A stretch of DNA of 64,000 nt from Lineus longissimus (taxonomy: Eukaryota > Nemertea > Pilidiophora > Heteronemertea > Lineidae), in NCBI RefSeq assembly GCF_910592395.1, contig NC_088308.1, positions 28,163,501-28,227,500 of the forward strand, written 5' to 3'. Made by a program: the position numbers and the translations under genes. Numbering within the stretch: the stretch's first letter is position 1; each line of letters starts with the position of its first letter. Below the pieces are notes generated by a model. It did not search any database. It saw only the letters and a list, made by a program, of their open reading frames with translations, and was not told the DNA's origin. Shown piece after piece: positions 24,232 to 40,600 of the stretch.

Positions 24232-25488
24232 CCTGTTCTCTGTCTGGTTTTGTCTTGGTCAAATGGGCAAGAAGATACCGAAAGCCAGCTCCTGAAAAAA
24301 TGTAATTTCATCTTCGTAACATTTGAACATGATGAACAGACAGGCTTGGATCAGCAACTGAAATATGGCACACGACCACGCTCTGCCCCTTTACAACATC
24401 TTTGGATCGCATACCTAGATTGTCTGGGCGACCCCACCCCCCTTTGCTTGACAAGCAGTCTGCAATGCCTGGCAATGTATGATGATGGGTGAACAATGTA
24501 AGGTATTCAACGAAATATTCATCATTCAGGGTCCCAGTGATGACACGGTCCTGGTGATAGACGGTCCTGGTGATAGACAGTCAAGGAAAGGCAGAGCTAC
24601 TGAATAATCAGTTCTTATCAGTATTCAGCAGCTGATCGTCCAGAGATCCCTAGATACAGGAGAGGCACCGCAAGATTGGAGACAACCAAGCCTTTATCTG
24701 TTGACAAATGGTCTCCAAGCATAGTCCATTGGGGATTGACCGATACCCAACCCATAAGTTATAACGTACGACTACGAGGCTAAGGTACACATTGTACAGC
24801 CCTCGCTATTGTCTATTGAACGATGTTGTGGAGGCTCAATGTAAAGGTAGTGTACGCACAGAAGTCTTGAGAAGATCTAGGCACTCCAACTTGCTTACTG
24901 AATGGCCTACCTACCTGCTTACAGGCTACAAAAGGACTAATAGTTCGGATCCTCCCAAAGAAAATTATTTTGGTACGCCACCTTCCGTTTAAAGGGCGAT
25001 GAGCTTTCTGCACCTGGAGACGGGAACGTCGTGTACATTTTCTATTGGTTACTCTCGTCAACATGATGCCAGTTTGGTACTTCAGTTGAGTCTCTAGTTG
25101 CCAATGCGATGGCGCTTCTGTCAAAATTAAAATTCTTTCAAAACTCATTTTTCAGTACTTAAAATTAAAAATTTTGTAATTTACATGCACTGGATACACG
25201 TATAAATATACTAAGAAACCATTTAGCTGAAAAACATCCAAATGTATTTTGCAATTCTGGATGAAAAGACCAAAATTGGTGTAAAATTGATGTATCTATT
25301 TTCGCCAGTTCCCAACCATCTTTTGAGACTCCTGTAATGACGGAGTATATTGAAAACTACTGGGGCCAGGATGTTGAGAAGTAGAAACTTGTTCAGCAGT
25401 CTCATAGCCATAAGTCACAATGTTCCCTTTTTTGTGATCTTCAGGACTGAATATACTTTTATACTCAATAAATGGTCTGTAGATCGGT
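24232..25488. promoter_or_regulatory. Divergent intergenic region between hub gene and FIGNL1
   Basis: 1.26 kb separates the start codons of two genes transcribed away from each other. Apart from the LINE relic at about 24540-24720 it holds no coding exon I can support. An AG acceptor-like site on the minus strand near 24295 would make the hub leader spliced. No TATA box or clear initiator was identified, so a shared promoter is inference from layout. Confidence 0.4.
24537..24720 (+). mobile_element. Small LINE reverse-transcriptase relic
   Basis: Bases about 24640-24690 encode LIVQRSLDTGEAPQDWRQ, resembling the FQxSLxTGxxPxDWK motif ahead of the catalytic part of LINE reverse transcriptases. 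The frame does not continue far. A direct duplication of GGTCCTGGTGATAGAC lies just upstream at about 24550-24580. It is a fragment only, inside the region between the divergent hub and FIGNL1 genes. Confidence 0.45.
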
Positions 25489-30248
<4,760 letters not shown>

Positions 30249-30446
30249 TACTGAAATATGACAAAGTTACCTAGTGAGAGAATGACCGCATGCACCATAT
30301 CATGGAGAAATCGAAGCGTGCAAGTGGTCATGGAGAAAGTGTTGTTTCATCTTCGATTATTCATGCATCTGCTAAGTGTATTGTAACATGAATGATGACA
30401 GGTGAACGAAGTAATTATGCAGCAACATTGCTTTATATTCAGTTTG

Positions 30447-30452
30447 AATAAA
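30447..30452 (+). terminator. Polyadenylation signal of FIGNL1
   Basis: AATAAA about 200 bp after the FIGNL1 stop codon at 30248, at the usual distance for a short 3' UTR. Confidence 0.6.
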
Positions 30453-30607
30453 AGTGGAAAAATACATGTACATCGAACCGACTTATTTATTACGTGTATA
30501 ACCTGGGATGGTCCAATGGAGGAAAATACATGTACATGTACATGTATTCAAAGCTCATGTGAGGTTCTAAGCTGATCAAAGACCCACTGTACCGCTGGAC
30601 TGGAATG

Positions 30608-31062
30608 AGCATCCATCCAGGGATGTTGGATGTCCATCTTCCGAGATGTTGGATGTCCCTCCTTCCAAGGATATTGGATGTCCATCCTTCCAGGGATGAT
30701 GGATGTCCACCGTCTAGAGATGGTATATGTCCATCCTTCCAGGAATGTTGGATGTCCATCTGTTGAGGGCTATTGGATGTACATCCGTCGAGGGACGTTG
30801 GAGGTCCGCCTGTTGAGGGCCATTGGATGTACATCCGTCGAGGGACGTTGGAGGTCCGCCTGTTGAGGGCCATTGGATGTACATCCGTCGAGGGACGTTG
30901 GAGGTCCGCCTGTTGAGGGCCATTGGATGTACATCCGTCGAGGGACGTTGGAGGTCCGCCTGTTGAGGGCCATTGGATGTACATCCGTCGAGGGACGTTG
31001 GAGGTCCGCCTGTTGAGGGCTATTGGATGTACATCCGTCGAGGGACGTTGGAGGTCCGCCTG
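30608..31062. repeat. Minisatellite: 25-bp units evolving into a 50-bp array
   Basis: GAGGTCCGCC recurs exactly every 50 bp at 30801, 30851, 30901, 30951, 31001 and 31051, giving about six near-identical copies. The 50-bp unit is itself a diverged dimer of 25-bp halves (GTTGAGGGCCATTGGATGTACATCC and GTCGAGGGACGTTGGAGGTCCGCCT, both shown as repeat words). Upstream, 30608-30760 holds looser 25-bp-like units (GATGTTGGATGTCCATCCTTCC). Long ORFs on both strands are by-products. Confidence 0.9.
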
Positions 31063-33400
31063 AAGCCACCGAATTACGCGGGTCATTCTCGATGAAACAA
31101 CCAGCTCTACATAATACTGCCATCACCAGATCAATAATGACACATGTCTGCTGTTAGCCTATATAATAGGCACAACTAATGACGGGTCTCTGTGTTAACA
31201 AGTCATAAAAAAACCCACTGTTTGAGGCATTAGGGACCTTGTCAAACAGGGCTGACTCTCAGTTGTTACTCGAAATGGATTCGGACATGAACAGGCCGTA
31301 AACATTTTGGATCCAAAATGAAAGGTAAATATTAGTCGTTTTCACTAAATACGCTCTTGGTATCTTTCGGTGGTTTTCTTTTGATTTCCTTTCCATATTG
31401 GCTTAAAGCAACAGGTACAAGGCTTACTCTATAAGATATTGGCTATCGTCTGTCTCTTCTGATAACCCTTCTCCAGCCTGGACCAACTGATTGGCGTTGT
31501 ACGCTGCTTGAAACGTCTAATATAGATACATTGTATACATTTTCGGTTGTTTGCCGATAAAGATGCATTTGGGATAGACCAGTTTCTAAGGCTGGGCTGA
31601 GCAAAGAAACGACAAGGGCCCCAAGAGAAATAAAAGGAAATGTCGTCTGTTAGTAATTTTGACGGTCGCTATATACACCTTTCCAGAAATGGGGCGCTGA
31701 CTGTCCGAAATAGTGATGTCATAAGGGGAAACTAGGCCTTATGGTGGAGGGACAAAGGAGATAGTCATGGTTGACCAACACACTTGATGCCTTTGATGAC
31801 GGACAAGGGGGAAAAAGTTAGTTCCAATGCAAGCCACCAATTTCGGGAAGCATGTATAGCGTCTTTCAGTTTCGGGGCCCCGCTACATGGTGACCATCAA
31901 CCATTCCAAACGACTTTCAAGACATCATCGTTACTTGGCCTCTGAGGTAAAAATCAGTAGGTCTGATATCTTTACTGCTTTGATCATCGCCCTGGGGTAG
32001 ATGTAATGCAACACGCTGTTCTAGCCATGTTTCCATGCATGATGCGACAATAGAATTTCCCATCGTCGAGACAGTGACATGACCATCTGTGTCCTCAATG
32101 CTTGGAATTATTCTTATCAAGATATATAGGTCTACGATACATGACTGCGAATAGAGGTGTAATGAAAAAGATTTGCAATCTGTTGCAGTGATAAATTATT
32201 CAAAGCTGTGGCTTCGATTATTTTTTCTGAATCGCTGATGGCTGTGGATTTCACTACGAAATTATCCCCAGGAAACTGAACCGGGGACTGACGGGAAACC
32301 AAAACCGGCCTCCTACCTCCCTTTGCGTCATGTCTGCTGTCTTTATTTAACCCTATTGAACCCCAAGATTTATTTCACGAGAGTGGTCACTGGCATTATT
32401 CCACTGTCGTCCAAGACCGAGGACCGAGAGCTGTCAGAAATGAGCTGTCCTTGGCCCTGAAGCCCTGAAGCGAAACGTGAACAAGGCAATGCCATTACTT
32501 TCTGTTTGTTCCTAAATACCCGTCATTGGACAAGTTTCTGTATCTGACAGTCGGCTCTAGTTATTTAGTGACCGTCGGCAAAATAAGAAATAATATTTTG
32601 GAACGAGATCCTTATGTGGTTTTATCTTCTTATTGTTGAATAATGGCTTTACATAGCTCAAGTTCCAAGGCTTTATTGATCGATAGGGTCAGCTTAGTGT
32701 TAATCAACCAAATGAATTTTCACATATCAAGTCGAGTGAGCGGATTTCATAATTTGGAAAACTTTACGACAAATGGGACAGTGTAACAGGGGTCATTGAA
32801 CCCTGGTATTATTCCTGTCCTACCATGTTCATACTAAATTGTTTGTTGCAAGATTGAACGAAGACGCTGCATGGCAACGACCAGTAACTCAAGATGAAAT
32901 CGCGCAGAGTCGGTTGTTCCGGAGCCTTTTTCCAGGGGACATGCTCTGCTGAGTAGTGTGCTCTCTGTCATGTCTTCGATAGTCTTCTGAACTGGGACGA
33001 AGCCAGTGTTTTGCCACCAGTTTCGCACATTCGTGAGTACACGCTCAATATATTGATGGATCAATTATCGCCGTCCTAGTATTTGACTCATTCCTGGCGA
33101 CTGTTGTCATAACAGAGAGCACTAGTAGCAAGCTGTGATGTCACACCTAGCCCACACAATCACCAAACCATGGAGGGTTTTTTTTCACAGACTTTGTCAT
33201 CTCCGCGTATGTTTAAAATGATCAAGTTTGATTGATAAACTTTATTCAGTCTCTGTCATCACCTGTGACCAGGGACATGAGGAACAGGACGAACGATTTC
33301 ACAGCAACAAACTATTAACTTGATGAAACCACGTGAACTCGTCAAGCTCGTGTGTTGACCTACGTCATTCAAAGGATTTGAACGCTCCAGAGGGCACACC
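31063..33400. other. Intergenic region between FIGNL1 and the transporter gene
   Basis: No gene recognised. Apart from the MITE copy at 31672-31858, the stretch holds only short ORFs without splice context or family similarity. An ACATGTACATGTACATGTA run lies just before it at about 30525. Confidence 0.5.
31672..31858. mobile_element. 187-bp MITE, copy 2
   Basis: Same length and orientation as the copy at 12202-12388, about 97% identical by eye, with the same imperfect 22-bp inverted ends and flanking TA. Outside the block the two loci share nothing, which defines both boundaries. Confidence 0.75.
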
Positions 33401-33412
33401 CAAGATTTTGTG

Positions 33413-33420
33413 TATAAAGG
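33413..33420 (+). promoter_or_regulatory. TATA box candidate for the SLC35D-like gene
   Basis: TATAAAGG lies 155 bp before the start codon at 33568, which would put transcription start near 33440 and give a leader of about 130 bp. A second TATATAAG at about 33793 falls inside intron 1 and could mark an alternative promoter. Confidence 0.4.
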
Positions 33421-33567
33421 AATACTTTCAACAAGTACTTATTTCACGAACAAAAGGCCCATAAATACTCATACCATTGACTGTGCTCTCATGCCTCGTT
33501 GACGATTTGTGTCAGTTTGGCTTGAATGCCATTCGTCTAGAATCGTTTCGAGAATCAGGTTGTCAAA

Positions 33568-35821
33568 ATGGGGCTCCTTCGATATGTACCGCTACAAGTC
33601 AAGAGAGTCAAAGGTGAGCATTTTTGGACCCGATTTGGACATTTTTTTATATTCAACACTGTTCGTTTGTTCTGTGAGTGTGACATCTTTCAACCGCCAA
33701 TCACCCCCTCATTCACATGCTCATGTTGGTTAAGGTATGAGGTAGTTGCCTAGTGAAAATGGAGGACAGACATTGTGCCTATACCTGGGTATATAAGCCG
33801 ATCACCGGCCTATTACTATATATAGTACGTCACTAAACAAAGTGTCACACTTCTACGACCCTGAGAACAGAGAACATTACATAACAAACCACAACCAGCT
33901 TGAGGCTGGCAATATTCACATTGAAACTGGGTTTGCTGATCACGCCCAACAGTCCCAGCTCTCTTGCGAAAAGACACCAAAAGCCCAGCCAAAAGCCTGT
34001 ACACAACCAAAAAAACCCTTGATAACCTTTAGAATACAACCATATATGTGGTTTATTGTGCCCCAAGTTATTGGATGGGACAATGCAAGGTGAGGTCGCT
34101 TTTTTTCCATACACACCTTTTTTTGTCTGTACGGACAAGCAGAGTCTTTCAAATACATTTATATGAAAGTTTGCTTCTTGACGCGCCGGTACCGAACATG
34201 GTGAAAAGACAATATACAATTCTTCTGAACCTTTTCGAGGTTGGGGAGAATGAAATTAATAGGTGGGAAAGACACGGCAATTTCGGGACGAGGCAGTTTG
34301 TCCTCAATCTGTACCTTCTCGGTTTAATCAGGGAAGTTTAAGATATGAAAGTGTTGCAAAATACCAATATATAAGAAACTAATCTTCTATCTCATTTTAT
34401 GTTTTTCAGTAACGCCAACCAGCGTGGAGCGGGCGTCTGAGGCAGTCCACAGTCGTCTTCGAGGTCTCGCTGCCGCTCTCCTTTACGGTGCTTGTTCGAC
34501 TTCAATGGCGTTCGTCAACAAAGCCGTGTTGTCATCCCTCAACTTCCACTATCCATTCCTGATCATGATTGGCCAGATGATCTTCACCATTCTCCTCTTA
34601 GAAGTTTTGTCTCTATTCGACAAGATAAAACTGCCGAAATACACCATAGAACGTGGCCGTAGTTTCCTCTTTCCATCTCTGTGTTACGCCCTCAACTCGG
34701 CGCTGGGACTGTACGCACTCAATAGTATGAATATCCCCATGTATGGCGTGTTGAAGAGATGCACTCCTCTAGTCAGCCTGGTGCTCGGGTACTTCATGCT
34801 AAAGAAAGGCCCTCCTTCAAAACTTATCATTCTATCCATTGGCTTTATGACGACAGGATGCATTATAGCCGGTAAGTAAAGACGACTCAGACTCTTCGTG
34901 TAATTGTCATGCTTCAGACGCTGCTTCATTTTGTCGACGTCACAGATCGAAACAAATGCTGTATTAAAGGTGCAGTCACGACTTCGGTGACAGGTTGTAC
35001 TCAACGGGATACAAATTGTGCCTGGATCTATCTCAAAGCTACATCCTTGTTACTTCTTTGACTTGGGTGGCGGGAAAGGGCCAAGGGTTTCGAACGTAAT
35101 CTTCACTGCAGTTCAATGAATGTCTCTTTACACTGTCTTTCTAGGTGCAGGCGACCTGGCGTTCAACACGATGGCCTACCTGTGTGGCGCAACCAGCAAC
35201 GTCACTCAAGCTCTCTATCTAGTCCTGGTCCAGATGCACTGCGAGAAGAAATCAACGGTGGAGACACTACAGCTCAACAGCATCAACACGTTGCCAGTCT
35301 TGTTCACGCTCAGTTGGATTTCTCTTGAACCTTTGAAAGCGATGGAATACGATCGATTCGGAGATCCTGTTTTCATTTTCACGTTTCTTCTCGTGATATC
35401 TCTTGGCTGTCTGTTGAACTATTCCATGTTCCTATGCACAAGTGTCAACTCTGCTCTCACCACTACGGTCGTCGCGATGTTGAAAACAGTCGTACAGACA
35501 GGAATCGGCATATTCGCTTTCGGAGGAGTTGTTCTCAATGTATTGACTGCATTGGGTATTCTCACAAACATTTCGGGAGGAATTCTTTATACATTTTCTA
35601 AATACTTTGAATACACAGCCAAATCGAAACATTTACCAGTGTCATGTGCGGATAAAACGCAGACCTTGAACAGTGAGGCCGAAATGAACGGTCATGTTGT
35701 GTCAGAGAAAATGGCCATGCTCTCAAAGGAAAATGGCGTCAGTGTCAACCACAATGATGTCATCATCTCTGATGTTGACATGCATTCAGACAGTAGTAAA
35801 GTAGGAGCAGGAGAGTCATGA
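33568..35821 (+). CDS. SLC35D-like nucleotide-sugar transporter
   Basis: Three exons (33568-33613, 34410-34871, 35145-35821), phases closing, 394 aa. The protein has about ten hydrophobic segments of the drug/metabolite transporter fold, expected in Golgi or ER membrane. Family signatures: LLYGACSTSMAFVNKAVL in the first helix pair, NIPMYGVLKRCTPLVSLV, GAGDLAFNTMAYL across the exon 2/3 junction, and CTSVNSALTTTVVAMLKTV near the end. The last two are typical of SLC35D and related UDP-sugar or GDP-sugar antiporters. The hydrophilic C-tail (about 55 residues, from YTAKSK) is not recognisable. Exon 1 gives a short cytosolic MGLLRYVPLQVKRVK lead that joins in phase and has a TATA box upstream; it is the least certain exon. 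The substrate cannot be read from sequence. Confidence 0.88.
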
Positions 35822-36266
35822 TAATTGTAGATGTGTAAATCTAGTATATCTTGTGTTCCACTGACTCAGATCTCGATCGAAGTACTACTGTAGTCCGCCT
35901 GATGTATTCTAATACAACGTCTTTATACGACTCCTGACCAGTTTTACAGTATGTACGCCATCAGCAGTTAATTCGATTTGGTGGTGTCAAGTTTAACAAC
36001 AAAACAAAGCTCGTGTCACCCGACAGCCGGCCAAGTCTTTTAGAATAATGTATTCCAAATTAATGCTCACTTGCATTATAGATGACACACATGTCTTGCA
36101 AAAGGGAGAGGGAGAGGGAGAGTCAAACTCTGGTGTCTTGGGACTCTTGCATCAGACGGTTACGCTGGAACCACCGTCGAGTGATGTTTGTCTTCATTAA
36201 TTTTTGATGATATAATGATAACATAATAATTTATCTGATTCAGTCTTTTCAGTAAAATGCTAGCCT

Positions 36267-36272
36267 AATAAA
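36267..36272 (+). terminator. Polyadenylation signal of the SLC35D-like gene
   Basis: AATAAA about 445 bp after the stop codon at 35821. Confidence 0.45.
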
Positions 36273-36279
36273 CGCTCGA

Positions 36280-37560
36280 CATTATTCTTTTAAACTTTGC
36301 TTTATCGTTTAATTTCTTATGAGCAAACAGAAGATGAAAAGCATTGTACCATCTGGTTTGCAGTCCTCATCGGTCAATCGATGGCCGCCAGATGGCAGAA
36401 TCGCTCGGAGGAATCTCTTGCGGCTGGTCGGATAAGTAGCCAGTGAAGCAGTTTAAAATGTCTCTGGAAAAATTTCCATCTCATTATATGATAACAGAAG
36501 GGCTATATCATGAAGATTCAGTCAATATTTCGTAGAGTAACGAAGCATAGTAGAATCATTAAAGACCCCCGGACTTTCTACAGGACATTTCAGAAATTTC
36601 TTCACCGCCCCATGGTCATTTCCTTCTACTTGTGGCTCCATCTGTCAATAGGCCGTGATACGGTTGGCCAGATTGTGACAATTGTCCTTTCCGTCAAACC
36701 TCGGGGGTGAAGACAGACAATCCTGAACCTTTGCGGAATAAGGTCGTTTCCACATGATGTCGGTCTTGGTCTTGGGGTTGGACCCCTTCGGAGAATATCT
36801 TGTCAGGTGCTTTGAACGTGTGATTCGGCTCATAAGTCAAACCTGGTCCATGGTACCCCCCCCCCCCCGCCCCCGGGATACAGCTCTTACATTTGGGGCC
36901 GGGTGACAGAACACTAGAACTTCACTTGTACTTCACTTAGCTTGCCCACGAATGTCAACCCCGTCGACGCAAATGGGCATACTACCACAGCAGCTGCCTG
37001 ACAGTGACACACCACTCACCAGGACAAGGCTTGTCGCGGTCACGAAGCACCTCCACGCTCCACCAGTCCGTGCTTTTCGGGTCAGTGGCCATTCGATTCA
37101 AGAAAAAATGCTCTTTTTTCTTTTGAATATGTATTTGACCATGATTGGAAAACCGCGCACCATGATCTCATTTTTCTAAGAAAATTTATATTTCGACTTG
37201 CGCGCGTCAAAGCCGGATACGGAAATATTTTGTAACCATTCTGCAACGCATGCGTGATACTGACAGCAACCGCTACGGCAGAAGTAAATAAATGGCGGTG
37301 TAATGGCCATTTCACTAAAACAGGAAAATCCAATCCATCCATACTTAATCTGACATTATAAATGAATATCGATGGTGTATCTGAAATATAGAGATATTCT
37401 TCTAATCATATAAACCGCTCAAAAGACAATAACTTTGCCGCAAGTAAGTGAAAACGGCGCTTCAAAATCCGTTGTCTCCATTGTTTTGGTCGCCCATTAT
37501 GTCTGACTCGTCCAATGTACACGATAATGTACGCTGTACATACATGAAGCCTCTCCCGAG
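36280..37560. other. Intergenic region before casein kinase 1
   Basis: No coding exon supported. A poly-C run interrupted by one G lies at about 36858-36877. The 5' leader and promoter of the kinase gene should lie in the last few hundred bases, but no TATA box was seen. Confidence 0.45.
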
Positions 37561-37612
37561 ATCGTAGTTCGTGAAAATCGGTAACATGTCAAAACCCTCG
37601 TTTTCTTCAGGG

Positions 37613-40600
37613 ATGGAACTCAGGGTAGGGAACAAATATCGTCTTGGACGAAAGATAGGTAGTGGATCATTCGGAGATATTTACTTAGGTGAGTAAAATG
37701 AGCGTTTGTTTGACAAATTTCTCTTCCGGATTGTCGACACTCCACAACAACACACAGTCACACTGTCTCTGTCTCTGTGTGTACCGTACATTAGTACAGT
37801 CATATATACAGTGATGTTCATTGAAGTCCACTCTGATGGATGGGGCCCTCTGATTTCACAGCTCTCTGTGTTTTTATTCAATCATTGGTAGACAGAATCA
37901 CATGTCAGAGAGGGCCGTTCGGAACCAACCTAAAAAGGAACAAATTTACAATAGCCACAGGCTTACGAAGGCGAATCGGTGCCAAAACAAATAAAATAGG
38001 CCTACGCACACTCAGGACATGTCAGAACGGACAATGCCTAGAGATACGGTGATCCTTTGTTTAAGGTGGAACGCATGACTCCCTACTCTACTGGTCAGCG
38101 CCAAGACAAACTTCTTCGAAATCGTCAATTTAAGAGACAATTTTGACCAAGTTTATTTGAATTTTGGCCCTTTGGATGGGCGGCGACCTGTGATCTGGTG
38201 TTTCCCCTGGATCAATTACAACAAGGTGAGGCCAAGGAGGACAGTGACTTGATGCATGTATGGCCTTCTCATCTGACAACTGACATGTTCTGCGTGTGTG
38301 CATTTCTTTTCACTGATTTGTCTTTGTCGAAACCATTCGTCCCCGATCACACTCACAGCTCAAAAAAGTGCATGGATGTGTAGTCACTTGAAAGGTGGAT
38401 GAATGCTCTATTCTGCTATTCAACATCCTCTATGGTGTCTGATCTTTGGTTATGATGTTGTCTTTCTAGGCACAGATATTACGAATGCCGAGGAAGTGGC
38501 AATCAAGTTAGAATGTGTAAAAACGAAACATCCACAGCTCCATATAGAGAGCAAGATTTACAAAATGATGCAGGGTGGAGGTAAGTGAATTATACCTAAA
38601 TCTTTGGCATGCACTTTGTTATTTCATTACATGTAGTGCTGGCAGTGATGAAATGTTGCAGGCTGGCTTGGCTCTAACACAGAGAAAGGAAGCTAAAAGA
38701 GTACCGGCATGTTATTGTTACCAAAAAACCAGACCTGCTGAAACTAGAATGAAAACAACTTTGAAGTTTTCACTATGAAAAACGTCATAGATAAGTTCTT
38801 TTCCCCTAAAACTGTTGGCTGAAACGGCATTAGCCAAGGGCCCATTGACACAAGATCCATCTGCCCCCAAGTGCCCCAGTCGCGCATAGGACATGCCACA
38901 GCTATCACCATTCTACCCTGTGGTACAATTCACGACTCGTAAATGACTAAGAATAAAATGCAACAGTGTTTCAGCTAACGAATCAAGGGGCTATATTTGT
39001 ATGTAGCAGGGCACTGCATCCTGCCTTCTTCAAGGCTGTGCCCTGCCTTTTCAGATTTCCAGCTGAACACTGAATATTTTAAGCCATAGACTACAGTAGA
39101 AATATACCACCAAAATATTATTATTATTATTTTATTTTGGTCTGGCCTTTTGAAGATCACATGCGTATTGCATACATGTGCATAGTTTTATGTGCTGCAA
39201 CTTAGAAATGGCCGTAATTGCTGCAGAATCCTGTGAGTTTGGTCTCAGCAGACATGATAGAGGGACAGGGCAGGCTGAAATGTATCGTAGCATTCTTCTT
39301 CGCCATGGTAATTCAAATTGTGTTGAATGAAAGGCTCTTTAGCAGTATGGTTTCTTATCAATAAGATTGTTAAAGAAAAAACTCTACCAAAGCTGTATCT
39401 GCCTGGATTCAGCATGAGGATGACCAAATCTTGTTTATCTCTCTGGGTTGGCTTGATCCCGGCTATCATGGTTTGGTAACACAGGTAGATGACTAAGAGA
39501 GAAAATCAATATCTGGTTCTGATTCATTCAGCGCTCATGCATAGTTCTACACTGTCTAAGGTGGGGGCTACCTCTGTCAGCTGGTGCAATAATAGTGATA
39601 GTCAGACAGTTCCACAGCAAAATGATGCCATATCCACCCATTGAAACAGTTACACCCAATTTGCATAATTTAACCCTTTACAGTTGATATTTTGGAGGGA
39701 AATGAATTTGATAATGATTGATAGTGATACGTAATATATGAAAAATTATGTTTCGATTTGTCTTTGACAGTACTAACAGAGCTTATTCTCTGATGCAGAG
39801 GTCGTGGTTGTGGTGGGGGTGGTCAAGACTGCAGCTAGAATTATCTTGACATTCTGAATCTTTTTCCTCCTACTTCATGATGGTCATGTCCTACAGCCTC
39901 TATTTATTTGTACATAATGTTTTCGTTAGTTACACATAATTGTGAATCAGAATCCCACCTCTGGTTAAATGTAAAATGCATGTGATAATGCTATTACTGT
40001 GCCCCATGTCAATTGTCTTCAATGTACAGTGTACAGTGTACTGCAGCTGGATATCGTGATGCACAGTGTTTATTGGATCACTGCCAGCTTCCATTGCATA
40101 GCGTCGCTTGAGATGTGATTGTCATGTCTTTGAAATAATGTCATTTATCCAACCCACATGGAGTGACAGCGCTCTTATTGTAATTGTTCATTCCGCATGA
40201 TGTTTTGATGGTGAATTCAGTCTCTTTGATCTGTGTCACCTCGGGCTAGATTCGTGTGTGTTTCTGAGTCCTGAATCAAGCTCGCCAGTGATTCATTGAA
40301 TTGATATTCAATAGCTCTTCTCTGATATCCCTGGCAATAGAAAATTGGTTGGAGGTTGGATCCGAGCAGATGTTGAGAGGGAGCAGCTCTCCTAGTGCTG
40401 TGCCAGCTTTCCAGAGCACTGCGAGTTCAGACTACCATCTAGTCCTAAGCCAGGCTAAGGGAGTTTTGGGAAGAGCTTTTGTGGGCTCTACTGATATGAC
40501 TGATCAATACACAGACACAGTTGAATAAAGCATGTCTTGCTACAGGTCAAAAGCTTTCCTTGCATAGCAAGACAGTTTGTGGACGATCTCTTGTCACACC

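Noticed and set aside
30490-31126. Long minus-strand ORFs with repeated GGPPTSLDGCTS-type peptides
   Set aside because: They are by-products of the 50-bp minisatellite; no gene context.
33842-34219. Overlapping ORFs of 70-124 codons on both strands in intron 1 of the transporter gene
   Set aside because: They are mutually antisense, compositionally ordinary and without splice sites in phase with exon 2. At most, an alternative promoter (TATATAAG at about 33793) may lie nearby.
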